A DNA stretch of 64,000 bases from Gammaproteobacteria bacterium. GTDB taxonomy: Bacteria; Pseudomonadota; Gammaproteobacteria; DSM-16500. This document shows, in pieces, positions 17,877 through 26,429 of this stretch. The translations under genes and the position numbers were made by a program. A model generated the notes under the pieces. The model searched no databases. It had not been told where the DNA came from and worked only from the letters and a program-made list of their open reading frames with translations. Numbering within the stretch: position 1 is the stretch's first letter; every line of letters begins with the position of its first letter. Location of the stretch: assembly GCA_021324305.1 (NCBI GenBank), contig JAJPJI010000020.1:1-64000 (forward strand), in the 5' to 3' direction.

Positions 17877-18437
17877 ATGGCTGAGACACCATCCACAATG
17901 ATTCCGCTAGGTACCAAAGCTCCTGATTTCCGTTTGCTTGATACTGTTTCCGGCAACTATTTCACGCTCTCTGATCTGGCATCCGATAAAGCGACAGTGA
18001 TTATGTTTATCTGTAATCATTGTCCTTATGTTAAGCATATTCAGGGAAAATTAGCAGAAGTTGCTAATCTCTATCGTAAAAAAAATGTAAGCTTCATTGC
18101 GATCAGTTCAAATGATGTATCAAATTATCCAGCTGACAGTCCAGACAACATGCGTGCTGAAGCGCTCAATCATCACTATTCCTTTCCGTATCTTTATGAT
18201 GAAACCCAGGAAGTTGCAAAAGCCTATCAAGCTGCATGCACGCCAGACTTTTATATCTTTGACCAGAACCTGTGTTGTGTCTATCGCGGCCGTTTTGATG
18301 CTTCAACACCTGGAAATAATCAGCCAGTGACTGGCAATGAATTATGCCGAGCGCTGGACAATATCCTCGCTGGCAATCCAGTCAATCCGGATCAAAAAGC
18401 CAGTGTTGGATGCAATATCAAGTGGAAACGAAAATAG
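17877..18437 (+). CDS. Thioredoxin-family protein (AhpC/TSA-type redoxin)
   Basis: A 186-residue soluble redoxin without a signal peptide. It has the peroxiredoxin-like opening PLGTKAPDFRLLDTVSGNYFTLSDL, then MFICNHCPYVKH near residue 45, where CNHC is a CxxC pair at the thioredoxin active-site position, and later AACTPDFYIFD, the cis-Pro loop region. This matches a widespread group annotated only as thioredoxin family protein; its reductant and substrate are not known. It is transcribed alone, divergent from fadL. Confidence 0.88.
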   Translation: MAETPSTMIPLGTKAPDFRLLDTVSGNYFTLSDLASDKATVIMFICNHCPYVKHIQGKLAEVANLYRKKNVSFIAISSNDVSNYPADSPDNMRAEALNHHYSFPYLYDETQEVAKAYQAACTPDFYIFDQNLCCVYRGRFDASTPGNNQPVTGNELCRALDNILAGNPVNPDQKASVGCNIKWKRK

Positions 18438-18525
18438 CTGACAGAATGAAGCTTCCTATCAAAATCAGTATTTAACTTATTGTATTTTAATAATTATTTT
18501 ATTTAAAAAATATATCGGGGCGGAT

Positions 18526-18534
18526 TGCTATAAT
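18526..18534 (+). promoter_or_regulatory. Extended -10 promoter of the PilT-family gene
   Basis: TGCTATAAT is a perfect -10 box (18529-18534) with the TGn extension. No -35 box is evident, as is usual for extended -10 promoters. It lies about 50 bases upstream of the chosen start codon. Confidence 0.6.
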
Positions 18535-18586
18535 TAAGTTAATGATATTGGAAGAGACAAGTCTGATTATACTTCGGGGAGTCATT

Positions 18587-19675
18587 ATGGAAATTGAGAG
18601 CATACTTAAAATCGCTGTTGAGCAGCGAGCTTCAGATATCCACGTTGTTGCCGGAATGCCGCCAATGATACGCATCGATGGTGAGTTGACGGCGATCAAA
18701 GACATGTCCGCTTATTCTCAGGAGTTTGCAAAAAAAATTATTTATGAAATCATGTCGGGTGAACAGCAGAAGGAATTTGAAAAACATCTAACCCTGGATA
18801 TGGCGATTCATTTCCCGCAACTTGGAAACTTCAGGGTAAATGTTTTTCATCAAAACCATGGCATCGCTGCTATTTTCCGTGTGATACCTGTAAAGGTGCC
18901 TTCTTTTGACGAATTGGGACTGCCGCCCATTTTAAAAAGACTGCTGGTATTGCCTTACGGCCTGATACTCGTGACTGGCCCAACCGGTTCTGGGAAAAGC
19001 ACTACCCTCGCCTCAATGATTGATTATGTCAATACCATACGTTCGTCACACATCATAACAATTGAAGATCTGATTGAATATTTACATGTCAGTAAAAAAA
19101 GCTCAATCAATCAGCTCCAGCTTGGACGTGACACCGTCAGTTTTTCATCTGCGCTGCGATCGTCACTAAGGCAGGATCCTAATGTCATCATGTTGGGTGA
19201 GATGCGAGATCTTGAAACAATACGCCTGGCATTGACCGCTGCGGAAACAGGTCATCTGGTTTTATCAACAATGCACGCCAGCTCAGCATCCATAACAGTC
19301 AGCCGAATTGTGGATGTATTCCCGACATCGGAAAGAAACAGGGTAAGAAATATGCTTTCAGAAACAATACAAGGTGTTGTTTGCCAGACCCTGGTGAAAA
19401 AAACCACTCCAGGAAGAGTTGCTGCATTTGAAATCATGCTTGCTACACCAGCAATTCGGCATTTGATCAGCCAGGGAATGAACTCACACATTGAATCAAC
19501 CATTCAGACAAGTGGTGATGCCGGCATGTTTACGTTGGAACAGAATTTGAAGGAGTTAGTCGCAAGGGGGATTATTAGCCAGACAGCCAGCCGTCTGGTA
19601 ACCGCCAATCGTGATAGCATGAAATTCTCAGGCGCAGGGAAGAAACCAACTGAACAATTGAGTAATCCGGGTTGA
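18587..19675 (+). CDS. pilT: PilT/PilU-family type IV pilus retraction ATPase
   Basis: A 362-residue hexameric secretion ATPase. The N-terminal PAS-like region (ASDIHVVAGMPPMIRIDGEL) precedes Walker A GPTGSGKST (131-139), an Asp-box variant TIEDLIEYLH (the usual form is TIEDPIEFVH), Walker B VIMLGEMRD and a His-box ETGHLVLSTMHASSA. The consensus DPD before Walker B is DPN here. The ATG at 18587 has GGGGAG upstream; a longer frame from 18542 overlaps the promoter region. No other pil gene is in the window, so PilT, PilU or a dedicated T4P-like role cannot be separated. Its TGA abuts the stop of the convergent neighbour. Confidence 0.88.
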   Translation: MEIESILKIAVEQRASDIHVVAGMPPMIRIDGELTAIKDMSAYSQEFAKKIIYEIMSGEQQKEFEKHLTLDMAIHFPQLGNFRVNVFHQNHGIAAIFRVIPVKVPSFDELGLPPILKRLLVLPYGLILVTGPTGSGKSTTLASMIDYVNTIRSSHIITIEDLIEYLHVSKKSSINQLQLGRDTVSFSSALRSSLRQDPNVIMLGEMRDLETIRLALTAAETGHLVLSTMHASSASITVSRIVDVFPTSERNRVRNMLSETIQGVVCQTLVKKTTPGRVAAFEIMLATPAIRHLISQGMNSHIESTIQTSGDAGMFTLEQNLKELVARGIISQTASRLVTANRDSMKFSGAGKKPTEQLSNPG

Positions 19676-20428
19676 TCACTGTGTCTTGTTCCCGTCTGAA
19701 TTAAGGTGAATCAATTTATAACTCATTAGACGGAACACATGTGTCAAATAATCGATTGAAATTCTGAAATTGAGCTTGCTGGATCCGTAACGACGCTGGG
19801 CAAAATGAATAGGCACTTCACGGATATTTTTACAGTGACATTTAATCATTATTTCCAGGCCGATTTTCCACCCTATCGGATTTAATTGTTCCGCAGAAAA
19901 AAACGTTTTTTTTCGAATGGCTAAAAATCCCGATAATGGGTCTTTGGCATTGGCAGACAATAAATATCTGGCGATAAGTGCCGCTAGCCATGATGCGGCC
20001 TTGCGGCTGCGAGGCCAGTAGTAATCCGTGCTTCCACCTGCAACATAACGCGAACCGATGACAATATCCACGCCGGGTTCAGCTAATACGGCGAGCATCT
20101 CGGGAATTTTTTCCGGAGGATGGCTTAAGTCGGCATCCATTGTAACGACAATGGGGTATTGAGCATTCTTGAAGCCATCAATGACAGATTCACTGAGATT
20201 TCGTTCATTACTGCGGACAATCACGCGTACCCAGGGGTACACGGTTGAAAGTTGATCAACGATTTCCTCAGTCCCGTCCTGACTGTTATCGTCAACCAGC
20301 AGAACTTCAAAAGATCTGTTATGGAAATTGACGCTGGCGATGCGTTTAAGCAGATCAGGGATGTTTTTGGCTTCACGATAAGTCGGGATGACGATAGTAA
20401 AATTGTTATCCTGGTCTGTATGCATCAC
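19676..20428 (-). CDS. Family 2 glycosyltransferase, dolichol-phosphate mannosyltransferase-like
   Basis: A 250-residue GT-A enzyme resembling DPM1/polyprenol-phosphate glycosyltransferases. Motifs are FTIVIPTYREAKNIPDLL at the N-terminus, VLLVDDNSQDGTEE, the metal-binding MDADLSHPPEKIPEM, GSRYVAGG and the C-terminal QRRYGSSKLN. It has no long C-terminal membrane pair, so it belongs to the soluble, peripherally bound kind. It probably loads a hexose on undecaprenyl phosphate for a GT-C enzyme, and the divergent membrane protein at 20677 is a natural candidate. Its stop codon directly touches that of the PilT-family gene. Confidence 0.88.
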   Translation of the reverse strand: MMHTDQDNNFTIVIPTYREAKNIPDLLKRIASVNFHNRSFEVLLVDDNSQDGTEEIVDQLSTVYPWVRVIVRSNERNLSESVIDGFKNAQYPIVVTMDADLSHPPEKIPEMLAVLAEPGVDIVIGSRYVAGGSTDYYWPRSRKAASWLAALIARYLLSANAKDPLSGFLAIRKKTFFSAEQLNPIGWKIGLEIMIKCHCKNIREVPIHFAQRRYGSSKLNFRISIDYLTHVFRLMSYKLIHLNSDGNKTQ

Positions 20429-20676
20429 TGCTTTCCAATGTTCATGCTAATTAGTCAACATCCTGAGTCTAATGGGTATAGGTAGCGAAGACAATGCTCT
20501 CAGCCTGTTTTTGTCCTGAATTATATATCATTGATTGATACCGCTGAAAAATGCTTAAAATTTGTAGCAAGATGGGATACAAAAACTATATTATGCAGGA
20601 TTAGCAATGGTTATTGCCAGGATGGTTTGATGAGGATGATTTACATGTACATGATGTTGAACAGGATTGTGGTACA

Positions 20677-22725
20677 ATGAAACAGTTTGCCCGGAATCTG
20701 ACTATTTCAAGTGTCATTAAAAATATTATCTTATTTGTCGTCACCTTGTCTGTGGTGCTCTTTATAAATTTGCCAGTCATTTCTTTCGATATGATGTATC
20801 CGGAACAACCATCTATTTACATTGCTAATCAAACAGTCAACAGCTTCAGGGATTTAATCAATCTCTATATGCATCCCACCTGGCTGCATGCCAACGTGCC
20901 ATTTTTCAGGCCATCAGGACACTTTCTTGTTTATCAATTGATAACACCATTTATTGGCTGGCACAACACCAAAGCCTTTATTGTTATCAATATGGTTTTC
21001 CTGGCGTTAACCGGTTTTTTCAGCATCAAAATTTACAAATTGTTGTTCCCTTCGCTAAAATTCGGCGGTTATATCGCATTCAGCATTTATCTCTCGCATC
21101 CTGCGTTGAGTATTTCCCGTTTAACAATCATGCATTTTGAGTTCGCCTATGTTTGTTTTGCTGTGATGTCTTTGTATGTTTTCACATTATATTGCCAGTA
21201 TAATTTGTCTGCTCAAAATAATCTCCCTGATCACAATGACAGATTAAAAATCAATCCTGTCGAATTCCAGCATCAATATCTATTTTATATTTCGTTGCTG
21301 ACATACATGATTGCTACCAGTTTCAAGGAACCAGCAATCATGCTTGGTCCCGTGCTTTTTTGTTATTTTTGCATCATGCTCTATCGCCAGCAGCCATTTT
21401 TTTATTATCTGCAAGACCTGTTAAATAACAGACAGTCACGAACAATTTTGATCATGATTACCGGCACTTGTCTATTGACCGGGTGGTATTTTTTTCAAGC
21501 GTGGCCTTCGTTTGGATATGCAGCTCATAGTTTTAATATGCAGCACAGTCTGGGGACGGCAAATGCATTTTTGAAAGATGTATTTGGCCTGGAAAATGAT
21601 TATATCCCATATGGCAGCTTGCCGTTTGCAAATTCCTCCTGGCGTACTATTGTGTTTCCTCCTGTCACACGCTTTATCATATGGTCGCTATTCTGGCTGT
21701 TACTCTATTCTGCTTTGCTGGTTTATCGTGGCAATGACAGACAAAAAACCGCGTACCAAAAATCACTGCTTTTTTTACTGATTTCTTCTCTGCTGTTTCT
21801 GGTCCTGCCTTTAAGTTGGGCTTCGGGAGCTCCGTGGCACCACAGTCTGACGCTGATTTGTCTGGGTCAGATGATGGGATTTGGTGTTGAGTATTTTTTT
21901 CATCGTTATTTGACGCATGCCAGATTGACAGCTCTGTTTTGTGTGGCAAGCGCGCTATTAATTGCCGCTACCGGAATTACTGTCAACCGCGAGAATATAA
22001 GCAAATATAAACAAATTGATCAAGGTAACCTGGGGCTGTCATTGAATCGCAATGCTGTTCTGCATCCTCCAGCTATTCACGGCAGGCTCGATTCAGAAAG
22101 CATCATAGTCGTTGAAGACAGCATATTGCATAGCGATTATATGCTGGGGAATGCTGCGTATCCTTTTCTTCTGTTCCTGACCGCTGATGATTATAACCTT
22201 CTGCAAATGAAAGAACGCAATTTTTACCTGAAATTCCATCATACCTATAGTGGAACCCTGTTTAGATATGCTTACTTGATGCCATCCCTGAGAGAAGAAC
22301 TCTATCCATTCCAGGTTGAAAAAATGAATGATATACCCAATGAAATTATTTATAACTGGCTTAAACATTATAACAATATCTTTTGTTTTGGCTATGATCG
22401 TATGGCGAATTGGCATGATAAATCCAATCTATTCAAACAAAATCTGTTGAAGGAACAGCATGCCCGGGGGTTGATTATCAATAATTATGTTTCTACGGTT
22501 GTTACCTCGCAACAGAGATATATTGCGTACACCAAAAAAATTCCCTTTCCGGATGTGCAGCTTTGTCAATTTACCTGTGATCAGGACAAGTCTTGCAAAG
22601 GGTTCATATATGACGCAGAAATGAGAGAGCATCGTTTTGATGGCCAGTGTTATTTCTACATGACACCTTATATAGCGGATCAGAAACCCTGTAAAAACTG
22701 CATGGCTTATACTAAGAAATCTTGA
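20677..22725 (+). CDS. Polytopic membrane protein, GT-C glycosyltransferase-like, with a PAN-like cysteine-rich tail
   Basis: About 682 residues. Residues 1-440 hold roughly ten hydrophobic segments. The first large loop contains FRPSGHFLVYQ, which resembles the lipid-linked sugar transferase (GT-C) loop pattern. The region after 440 is soluble and ends with CQFTCDQDKSCKGFIYD, then CYFY and CKNCMAY, the spacing of a PAN/Apple domain that binds sugars or proteins. The start at 20677 has AGGA ten bases upstream; a TTG-initiated form from 20614 is possible. It is divergent from a DPM1-like enzyme, and the pair could build and transfer a lipid-linked hexose. GT-C assignment is inference. Confidence 0.7.
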   Translation: MKQFARNLTISSVIKNIILFVVTLSVVLFINLPVISFDMMYPEQPSIYIANQTVNSFRDLINLYMHPTWLHANVPFFRPSGHFLVYQLITPFIGWHNTKAFIVINMVFLALTGFFSIKIYKLLFPSLKFGGYIAFSIYLSHPALSISRLTIMHFEFAYVCFAVMSLYVFTLYCQYNLSAQNNLPDHNDRLKINPVEFQHQYLFYISLLTYMIATSFKEPAIMLGPVLFCYFCIMLYRQQPFFYYLQDLLNNRQSRTILIMITGTCLLTGWYFFQAWPSFGYAAHSFNMQHSLGTANAFLKDVFGLENDYIPYGSLPFANSSWRTIVFPPVTRFIIWSLFWLLLYSALLVYRGNDRQKTAYQKSLLFLLISSLLFLVLPLSWASGAPWHHSLTLICLGQMMGFGVEYFFHRYLTHARLTALFCVASALLIAATGITVNRENISKYKQIDQGNLGLSLNRNAVLHPPAIHGRLDSESIIVVEDSILHSDYMLGNAAYPFLLFLTADDYNLLQMKERNFYLKFHHTYSGTLFRYAYLMPSLREELYPFQVEKMNDIPNEIIYNWLKHYNNIFCFGYDRMANWHDKSNLFKQNLLKEQHARGLIINNYVSTVVTSQQRYIAYTKKIPFPDVQLCQFTCDQDKSCKGFIYDAEMREHRFDGQCYFYMTPYIADQKPCKNCMAYTKKS

Positions 22726-24049
22726 ACTGTGTCTCAAATACGCTTGACAGCGATGTCATCTGCCGGCTTGATGTCTGTTTCATTCTTCCATTCTGTGATG
22801 TGAACAAGGAAGAGGATGCTGGCCCGGTCAAAAAGCTGTGATTAGGGAGCGCTTCATCCACCGGCAGAATGGCTTCCATTAATTCGGAAAGAATTTCCTG
22901 CGTGTCATGTACAGGATCAATAGCTAAAAACTTGTCTTTTGTGGCTTGCTCCAGCGTTTCGTAATGTTCATGAATGTTGACGCCGGTATTGAATCCTGAA
23001 CGCGGGCATGACAGGATGCCAAAAGTGGTTTCAAATGACTCCATGATTTTTTCTGAGACAAGCTTGTTGAGAAACCTGATGCGTTTTCGGGGATTTTCAT
23101 CCTCGGAATTAAATATATATTTTTTGTCGCTATTGCTTATGAGTGTGTATGTAAGTTGAATGGTCGAGAGTAAATTCAATAGTCGGACGTACACACGCAA
23201 CAATGAATACATGATGACATCACTGACTTTTGAATTATTTTCCAGGATAATTCTGGTGATATCTATTGTGCAATTCAGTGCTTTTGTTTTCGCATAGTCA
23301 ACTGCTTCTTGAGCCTGCTGGATTTGCTGTCTGGATTCCTGGTCATGATGCAGTAACGTTTCATCAATGTCGGCAAGCTCAGATCTAAGCGTCGTAATAT
23401 TCAGATGATCATTTATTTTTTTTATCTGTTCTTTCAATAAATGAATCTGTTTATTTTTTTGCCGTAACTCGGCATCAATATAAGGATAAGCCTGATCATC
23501 CTGTTGTTTATTCCTGGATATGGATAAGAATGATAATATGCCGCCTGGGATATCGTGAAGACTTTCCTGGCGTTTTGCTAATGATGCTGTTTCATGTTCC
23601 AGAGCTGCCAGTTTTCTTTCGAGTTCCGCCAGCTTTGCTGCTTCAGGTGTGGTTTCCAATTGACGGATGGTTGTTTCAATTTGTTTGTAGCGGGTTTGTA
23701 AATTTTTAATATATTCACTGGCTGCAGTACTGACTATTTGCAAATTTTCTTCAGCTTGCACCAATTTCCTGATGGCTCGTTGGCGTCTGTTCTCAAGTTC
23801 ACTAGAAATCATGGCGGGTTTGCGTTGAGCTTCGAAGGCTGTGACGGATGGTTTGATCAATTCCAGAGAGCTACGCAATGATTTGACATCTTCCCTTATG
23901 ATATCAAGATCGTCCGGATGCTTGGTGTATTTGTGGGCATATACGGTGACTTTTTCAATGAGTGCTTCAACGCGGACACAGAATTGATACGCAGGATGAT
24001 TATTAAATTTGTCATCCAACGATTGACTTGGTAAGGCAGCTCTTTGCAT
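22712..24049 (-). CDS. Coiled-coil protein of unknown function
   Basis: A 445-residue soluble protein with no signal peptide or membrane segment. Residues about 70-270 are strongly helical with heptad-like Leu/Ile/Ala and dense charge, for example AKLAELERKLAALEHETASLAKRQESL, so a long coiled coil is likely. The last 30 residues are rich in Ser, Thr, Gln and Phe. I chose the ATG at 24049 because GGAGA lies 5 bases upstream; a longer form from 24109 has no such site. Its 3' end overlaps the convergent GT-C-like gene by 14 bases. In a Legionellales genome such a protein is a possible Dot/Icm effector, which is only conjecture. Confidence 0.72.
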   Translation of the reverse strand: MQRAALPSQSLDDKFNNHPAYQFCVRVEALIEKVTVYAHKYTKHPDDLDIIREDVKSLRSSLELIKPSVTAFEAQRKPAMISSELENRRQRAIRKLVQAEENLQIVSTAASEYIKNLQTRYKQIETTIRQLETTPEAAKLAELERKLAALEHETASLAKRQESLHDIPGGILSFLSISRNKQQDDQAYPYIDAELRQKNKQIHLLKEQIKKINDHLNITTLRSELADIDETLLHHDQESRQQIQQAQEAVDYAKTKALNCTIDITRIILENNSKVSDVIMYSLLRVYVRLLNLLSTIQLTYTLISNSDKKYIFNSEDENPRKRIRFLNKLVSEKIMESFETTFGILSCPRSGFNTGVNIHEHYETLEQATKDKFLAIDPVHDTQEILSELMEAILPVDEALPNHSFLTGPASSSLFTSQNGRMKQTSSRQMTSLSSVFETQFKIS

Positions 24050-24385
24050 GCATTCTCCATTAAGTCCACATATGGGTTTGTCCATCATGTCTCTGCATAT
24101 TCTCACCACAAGCTTAAGAAAATCTTAAGTATGCTTTTTGAAATTCCTGGTCTCACGATAAATTCCTGGTTTCAACAGGATATGAGTGAGATGGGTTTCA
24201 GGGTTTCTGAAAATAATCTGATTGATCTGGTTGCAAACAATAAAAAATGAATAAATGAATTTTTATTGATTTGCATAATTGAAGTGAAAAAAAGCAGTGA
24301 TGAGCAAATTACTGGTTGACACATATAAGCCAAAACGCCTCCCTCAATAAGATGGAGGCGTTTCTTAAAGTAAAACTTGAATGCG
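24050..24385. other. Leader of the coiled-coil gene and 3' flank of the fad operon
   Basis: 336 bases without a supported gene. The right part holds the fad-operon terminator (24331-24363); the rest is AT-rich and should contain the promoter of the coiled-coil gene. A 68-codon plus-strand frame that overlaps the coiled-coil start looks like chance. Confidence 0.45.
24331..24363 (-). terminator. Rho-independent terminator of the fadE-fadI-fadJ operon
   Basis: AAACGCCTCC and GGAGGCGTTT form a perfect 10-base stem with an 11-base loop. On the minus strand the stem runs into four T residues, 23 bases after the fadJ stop. Confidence 0.78.
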
Positions 24386-26428
24386 TTATACTTCGGTTGC
24401 TTCCCAGGCATGCATTTCAGGTTTCTCACCGCGTGCTTCCTGTTGCTTGACGAATTGTTGATATAATTCATTAATGCCTTGCGATTTAGCATAATGAATC
24501 GGGCCGCCCCGGAATGGCGCAAATCCTGTGCCATAAACCATTCCTGCATCGAGCAAATCACCATCAGCGACTGCATCTTCACGCAGACAGGCAAAAGCTT
24601 CATTCAGCATGGTCAAGACAAGACGATTTGATATTTCATCTAATGGTTTTTCATAAGGCTTTTCTTCTGGCTTGATTTGTTTGCCGCGCTTGTCGTATTT
24701 ATAAAAGCCTTCGCCGGTTTTTCTGCCAAGCTTGCGTTTTTCAACCATTTCGACCAAGCGTTGCGGCACGGGAGTATTAAAATACTTACTCAGATAGTTG
24801 GCAACAGAAAGGCAGACATCGAGACCAACGGTATCAGCAAGTGTTATCGGTCCCATCGGCATGCCGAAAGTTGTCATCGCCTTATCAATGGTAGTCATGG
24901 GTACACCTTCTTTCATCAGTTCAACAGCCTGAAGCAGGTATGGCATGAGTATTCGATTTACCAGGAAGCCGGGACTGCTTTTGACTGGTAACGGCAGTCT
25001 GTCAATCTTGCGGACAAAACTGATTGCCTTGTCTACAATTTCCTGGCTTGTGCGATTACCTTTGACAACCTCAACCAACAGCATTTTTGCGACGGGATTA
25101 AAGAAATGAATCCCTACCAGGCGTTCCGGGTTTTGTAACACGGTATTGATATCATCGAGTGGAATACTGGATGTATTGGTTGCAAGAATTGCCGACGGTT
25201 TGGCTCTGGATTCTATCATTTTGAAAGTCGACTGCTTAATGGCCAAATCTTCGATCACCGCTTCAATAATCACATCCGCACGTGTGATACCGTTTCCATT
25301 TACATCGGGGATGAGATTATCCATCGCTTTCTGTGCAAGATAGCGTTCTTTGAGTTTGTCCTTGTACAGCGCGCTGGCGCGTTTGATTGCCGGCGCAATA
25401 AAACGAGGCTCAAGATCCTGCAGTGTCACAGTCATGCCTTGTAGAGCGCACCAGGCGGCTATATCGCCGCCCATGGTACCAGCGCCGATAACATGGACGT
25501 GTTTGGGTGCGAAAGGTGATTCTTTAGCCAGGCCTTTTAAACGGTCTTGTAGAAAGAATACCCTGACGAGATTTTGACAGGTTTCACTAAAAAATAATTT
25601 GCCGCAGCTTTTGGCTTCACGGTCATAAGCGGCATCACTCTCTACACCAATATGTTCCCAATTATCCAGCACATGAAATGGAGCTGGATAATGAAGCGGA
25701 TTGGCTTTTTTTCTTAACTGTTTGCGGATGAAATAACCGACAGCCTGCCTGGCCAGCTTTTGATTGGTTAATTTTTGTAATGCCGTTGGTTTGTGGCGCG
25801 GTGGCTTTTTAGTGACATAGTATTTTGCTGCATGAACCAGTTGTCGTTTTGGTACAGCAACATCTACAAAGCCGATTTTGGCCGCTGCCTTACCGCTTAC
25901 GGTGTGACCGGCGAGAATAAGATTCAATGCCTGCGGAGCACCTATCAGCCTTGGAAGACGGACTGTCCCACCCCATCCTGGATGGATTCCTAATTTAACT
26001 TCGGGCAGTCCTAACCGTGTTTTTGCGCTTTCTTCAGCTACCCTGTAATGACATGCCAGTGCAAGTTCCAGACCACCACCGAGACAGAACCCATCAATCA
26101 TGGCGACAACAGGCAGTTTTAAAGCTTCGAGCTTGTCCAGTATATGCTGGCCTAAACGTAATACCGACGTGGCTTCTTCAATATCCTTGAATTGTGTGAA
26201 TTGAGAAATATCAGCGCCGGCAATAAACCCGCTCGATTTTGCTGAAGCAAGAATGACACCTTGATGTGTTTTATCACTAGCCAGATTGTCGATTATTATG
26301 GAAAATTCTTCCATGACACTGCGATCGAGTGTATTCACCGAGGCATTTTGCTTGTCGAAATAAAGCCATAAAATTTGATCGGAGTCTGTTTCCAGCCGCC
26401 AATTGTTGTATGTTTGCATGTTGTTCAT
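24386..26428 (-). CDS. fadJ: Fatty-acid oxidation bifunctional enoyl-CoA hydratase / 3-hydroxyacyl-CoA dehydrogenase
   Basis: A 680-residue two-domain enzyme. Residues 1-190 are a crotonase fold with the oxyanion segment GFIAGADIS and both catalytic-glutamate motifs, GGGLELALACHYRVA and LGLPEVKLGIHPGWGGT. From about residue 310 comes an NAD-binding 3-hydroxyacyl-CoA dehydrogenase with HVIGAGTMGGDIAAW, then ATNTSSIP, GIHFFNPVAKM and SSPGFLVNR. It converts enoyl-CoA to 3-ketoacyl-CoA in beta-oxidation and pairs with the thiolase just upstream. The ATG at 26428 lies 1 base after the thiolase stop, with GAGG inside the thiolase end. The order thiolase then alpha chain follows fadI-fadJ. Confidence 0.93.
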   Translation of the reverse strand: MNNMQTYNNWRLETDSDQILWLYFDKQNASVNTLDRSVMEEFSIIIDNLASDKTHQGVILASAKSSGFIAGADISQFTQFKDIEEATSVLRLGQHILDKLEALKLPVVAMIDGFCLGGGLELALACHYRVAEESAKTRLGLPEVKLGIHPGWGGTVRLPRLIGAPQALNLILAGHTVSGKAAAKIGFVDVAVPKRQLVHAAKYYVTKKPPRHKPTALQKLTNQKLARQAVGYFIRKQLRKKANPLHYPAPFHVLDNWEHIGVESDAAYDREAKSCGKLFFSETCQNLVRVFFLQDRLKGLAKESPFAPKHVHVIGAGTMGGDIAAWCALQGMTVTLQDLEPRFIAPAIKRASALYKDKLKERYLAQKAMDNLIPDVNGNGITRADVIIEAVIEDLAIKQSTFKMIESRAKPSAILATNTSSIPLDDINTVLQNPERLVGIHFFNPVAKMLLVEVVKGNRTSQEIVDKAISFVRKIDRLPLPVKSSPGFLVNRILMPYLLQAVELMKEGVPMTTIDKAMTTFGMPMGPITLADTVGLDVCLSVANYLSKYFNTPVPQRLVEMVEKRKLGRKTGEGFYKYDKRGKQIKPEEKPYEKPLDEISNRLVLTMLNEAFACLREDAVADGDLLDAGMVYGTGFAPFRGGPIHYAKSQGINELYQQFVKQQEARGEKPEMHAWEATEV

Positions 26429-26429
26429 G

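Noticed and set aside
18587-19675. DotB, the Dot/Icm secretion ATPase, as identity of the PilT-family gene
   Set aside because: The N-terminus (ASDIHVVAGMPPMIRIDGEL) is PilT-like and no dot/icm gene is adjacent; PilT/PilU fits better.
24044-24250. A 68-codon plus-strand frame between the coiled-coil gene and fadJ
   Set aside because: It overlaps the ribosome site and start of the coiled-coil gene and shows no conserved features.
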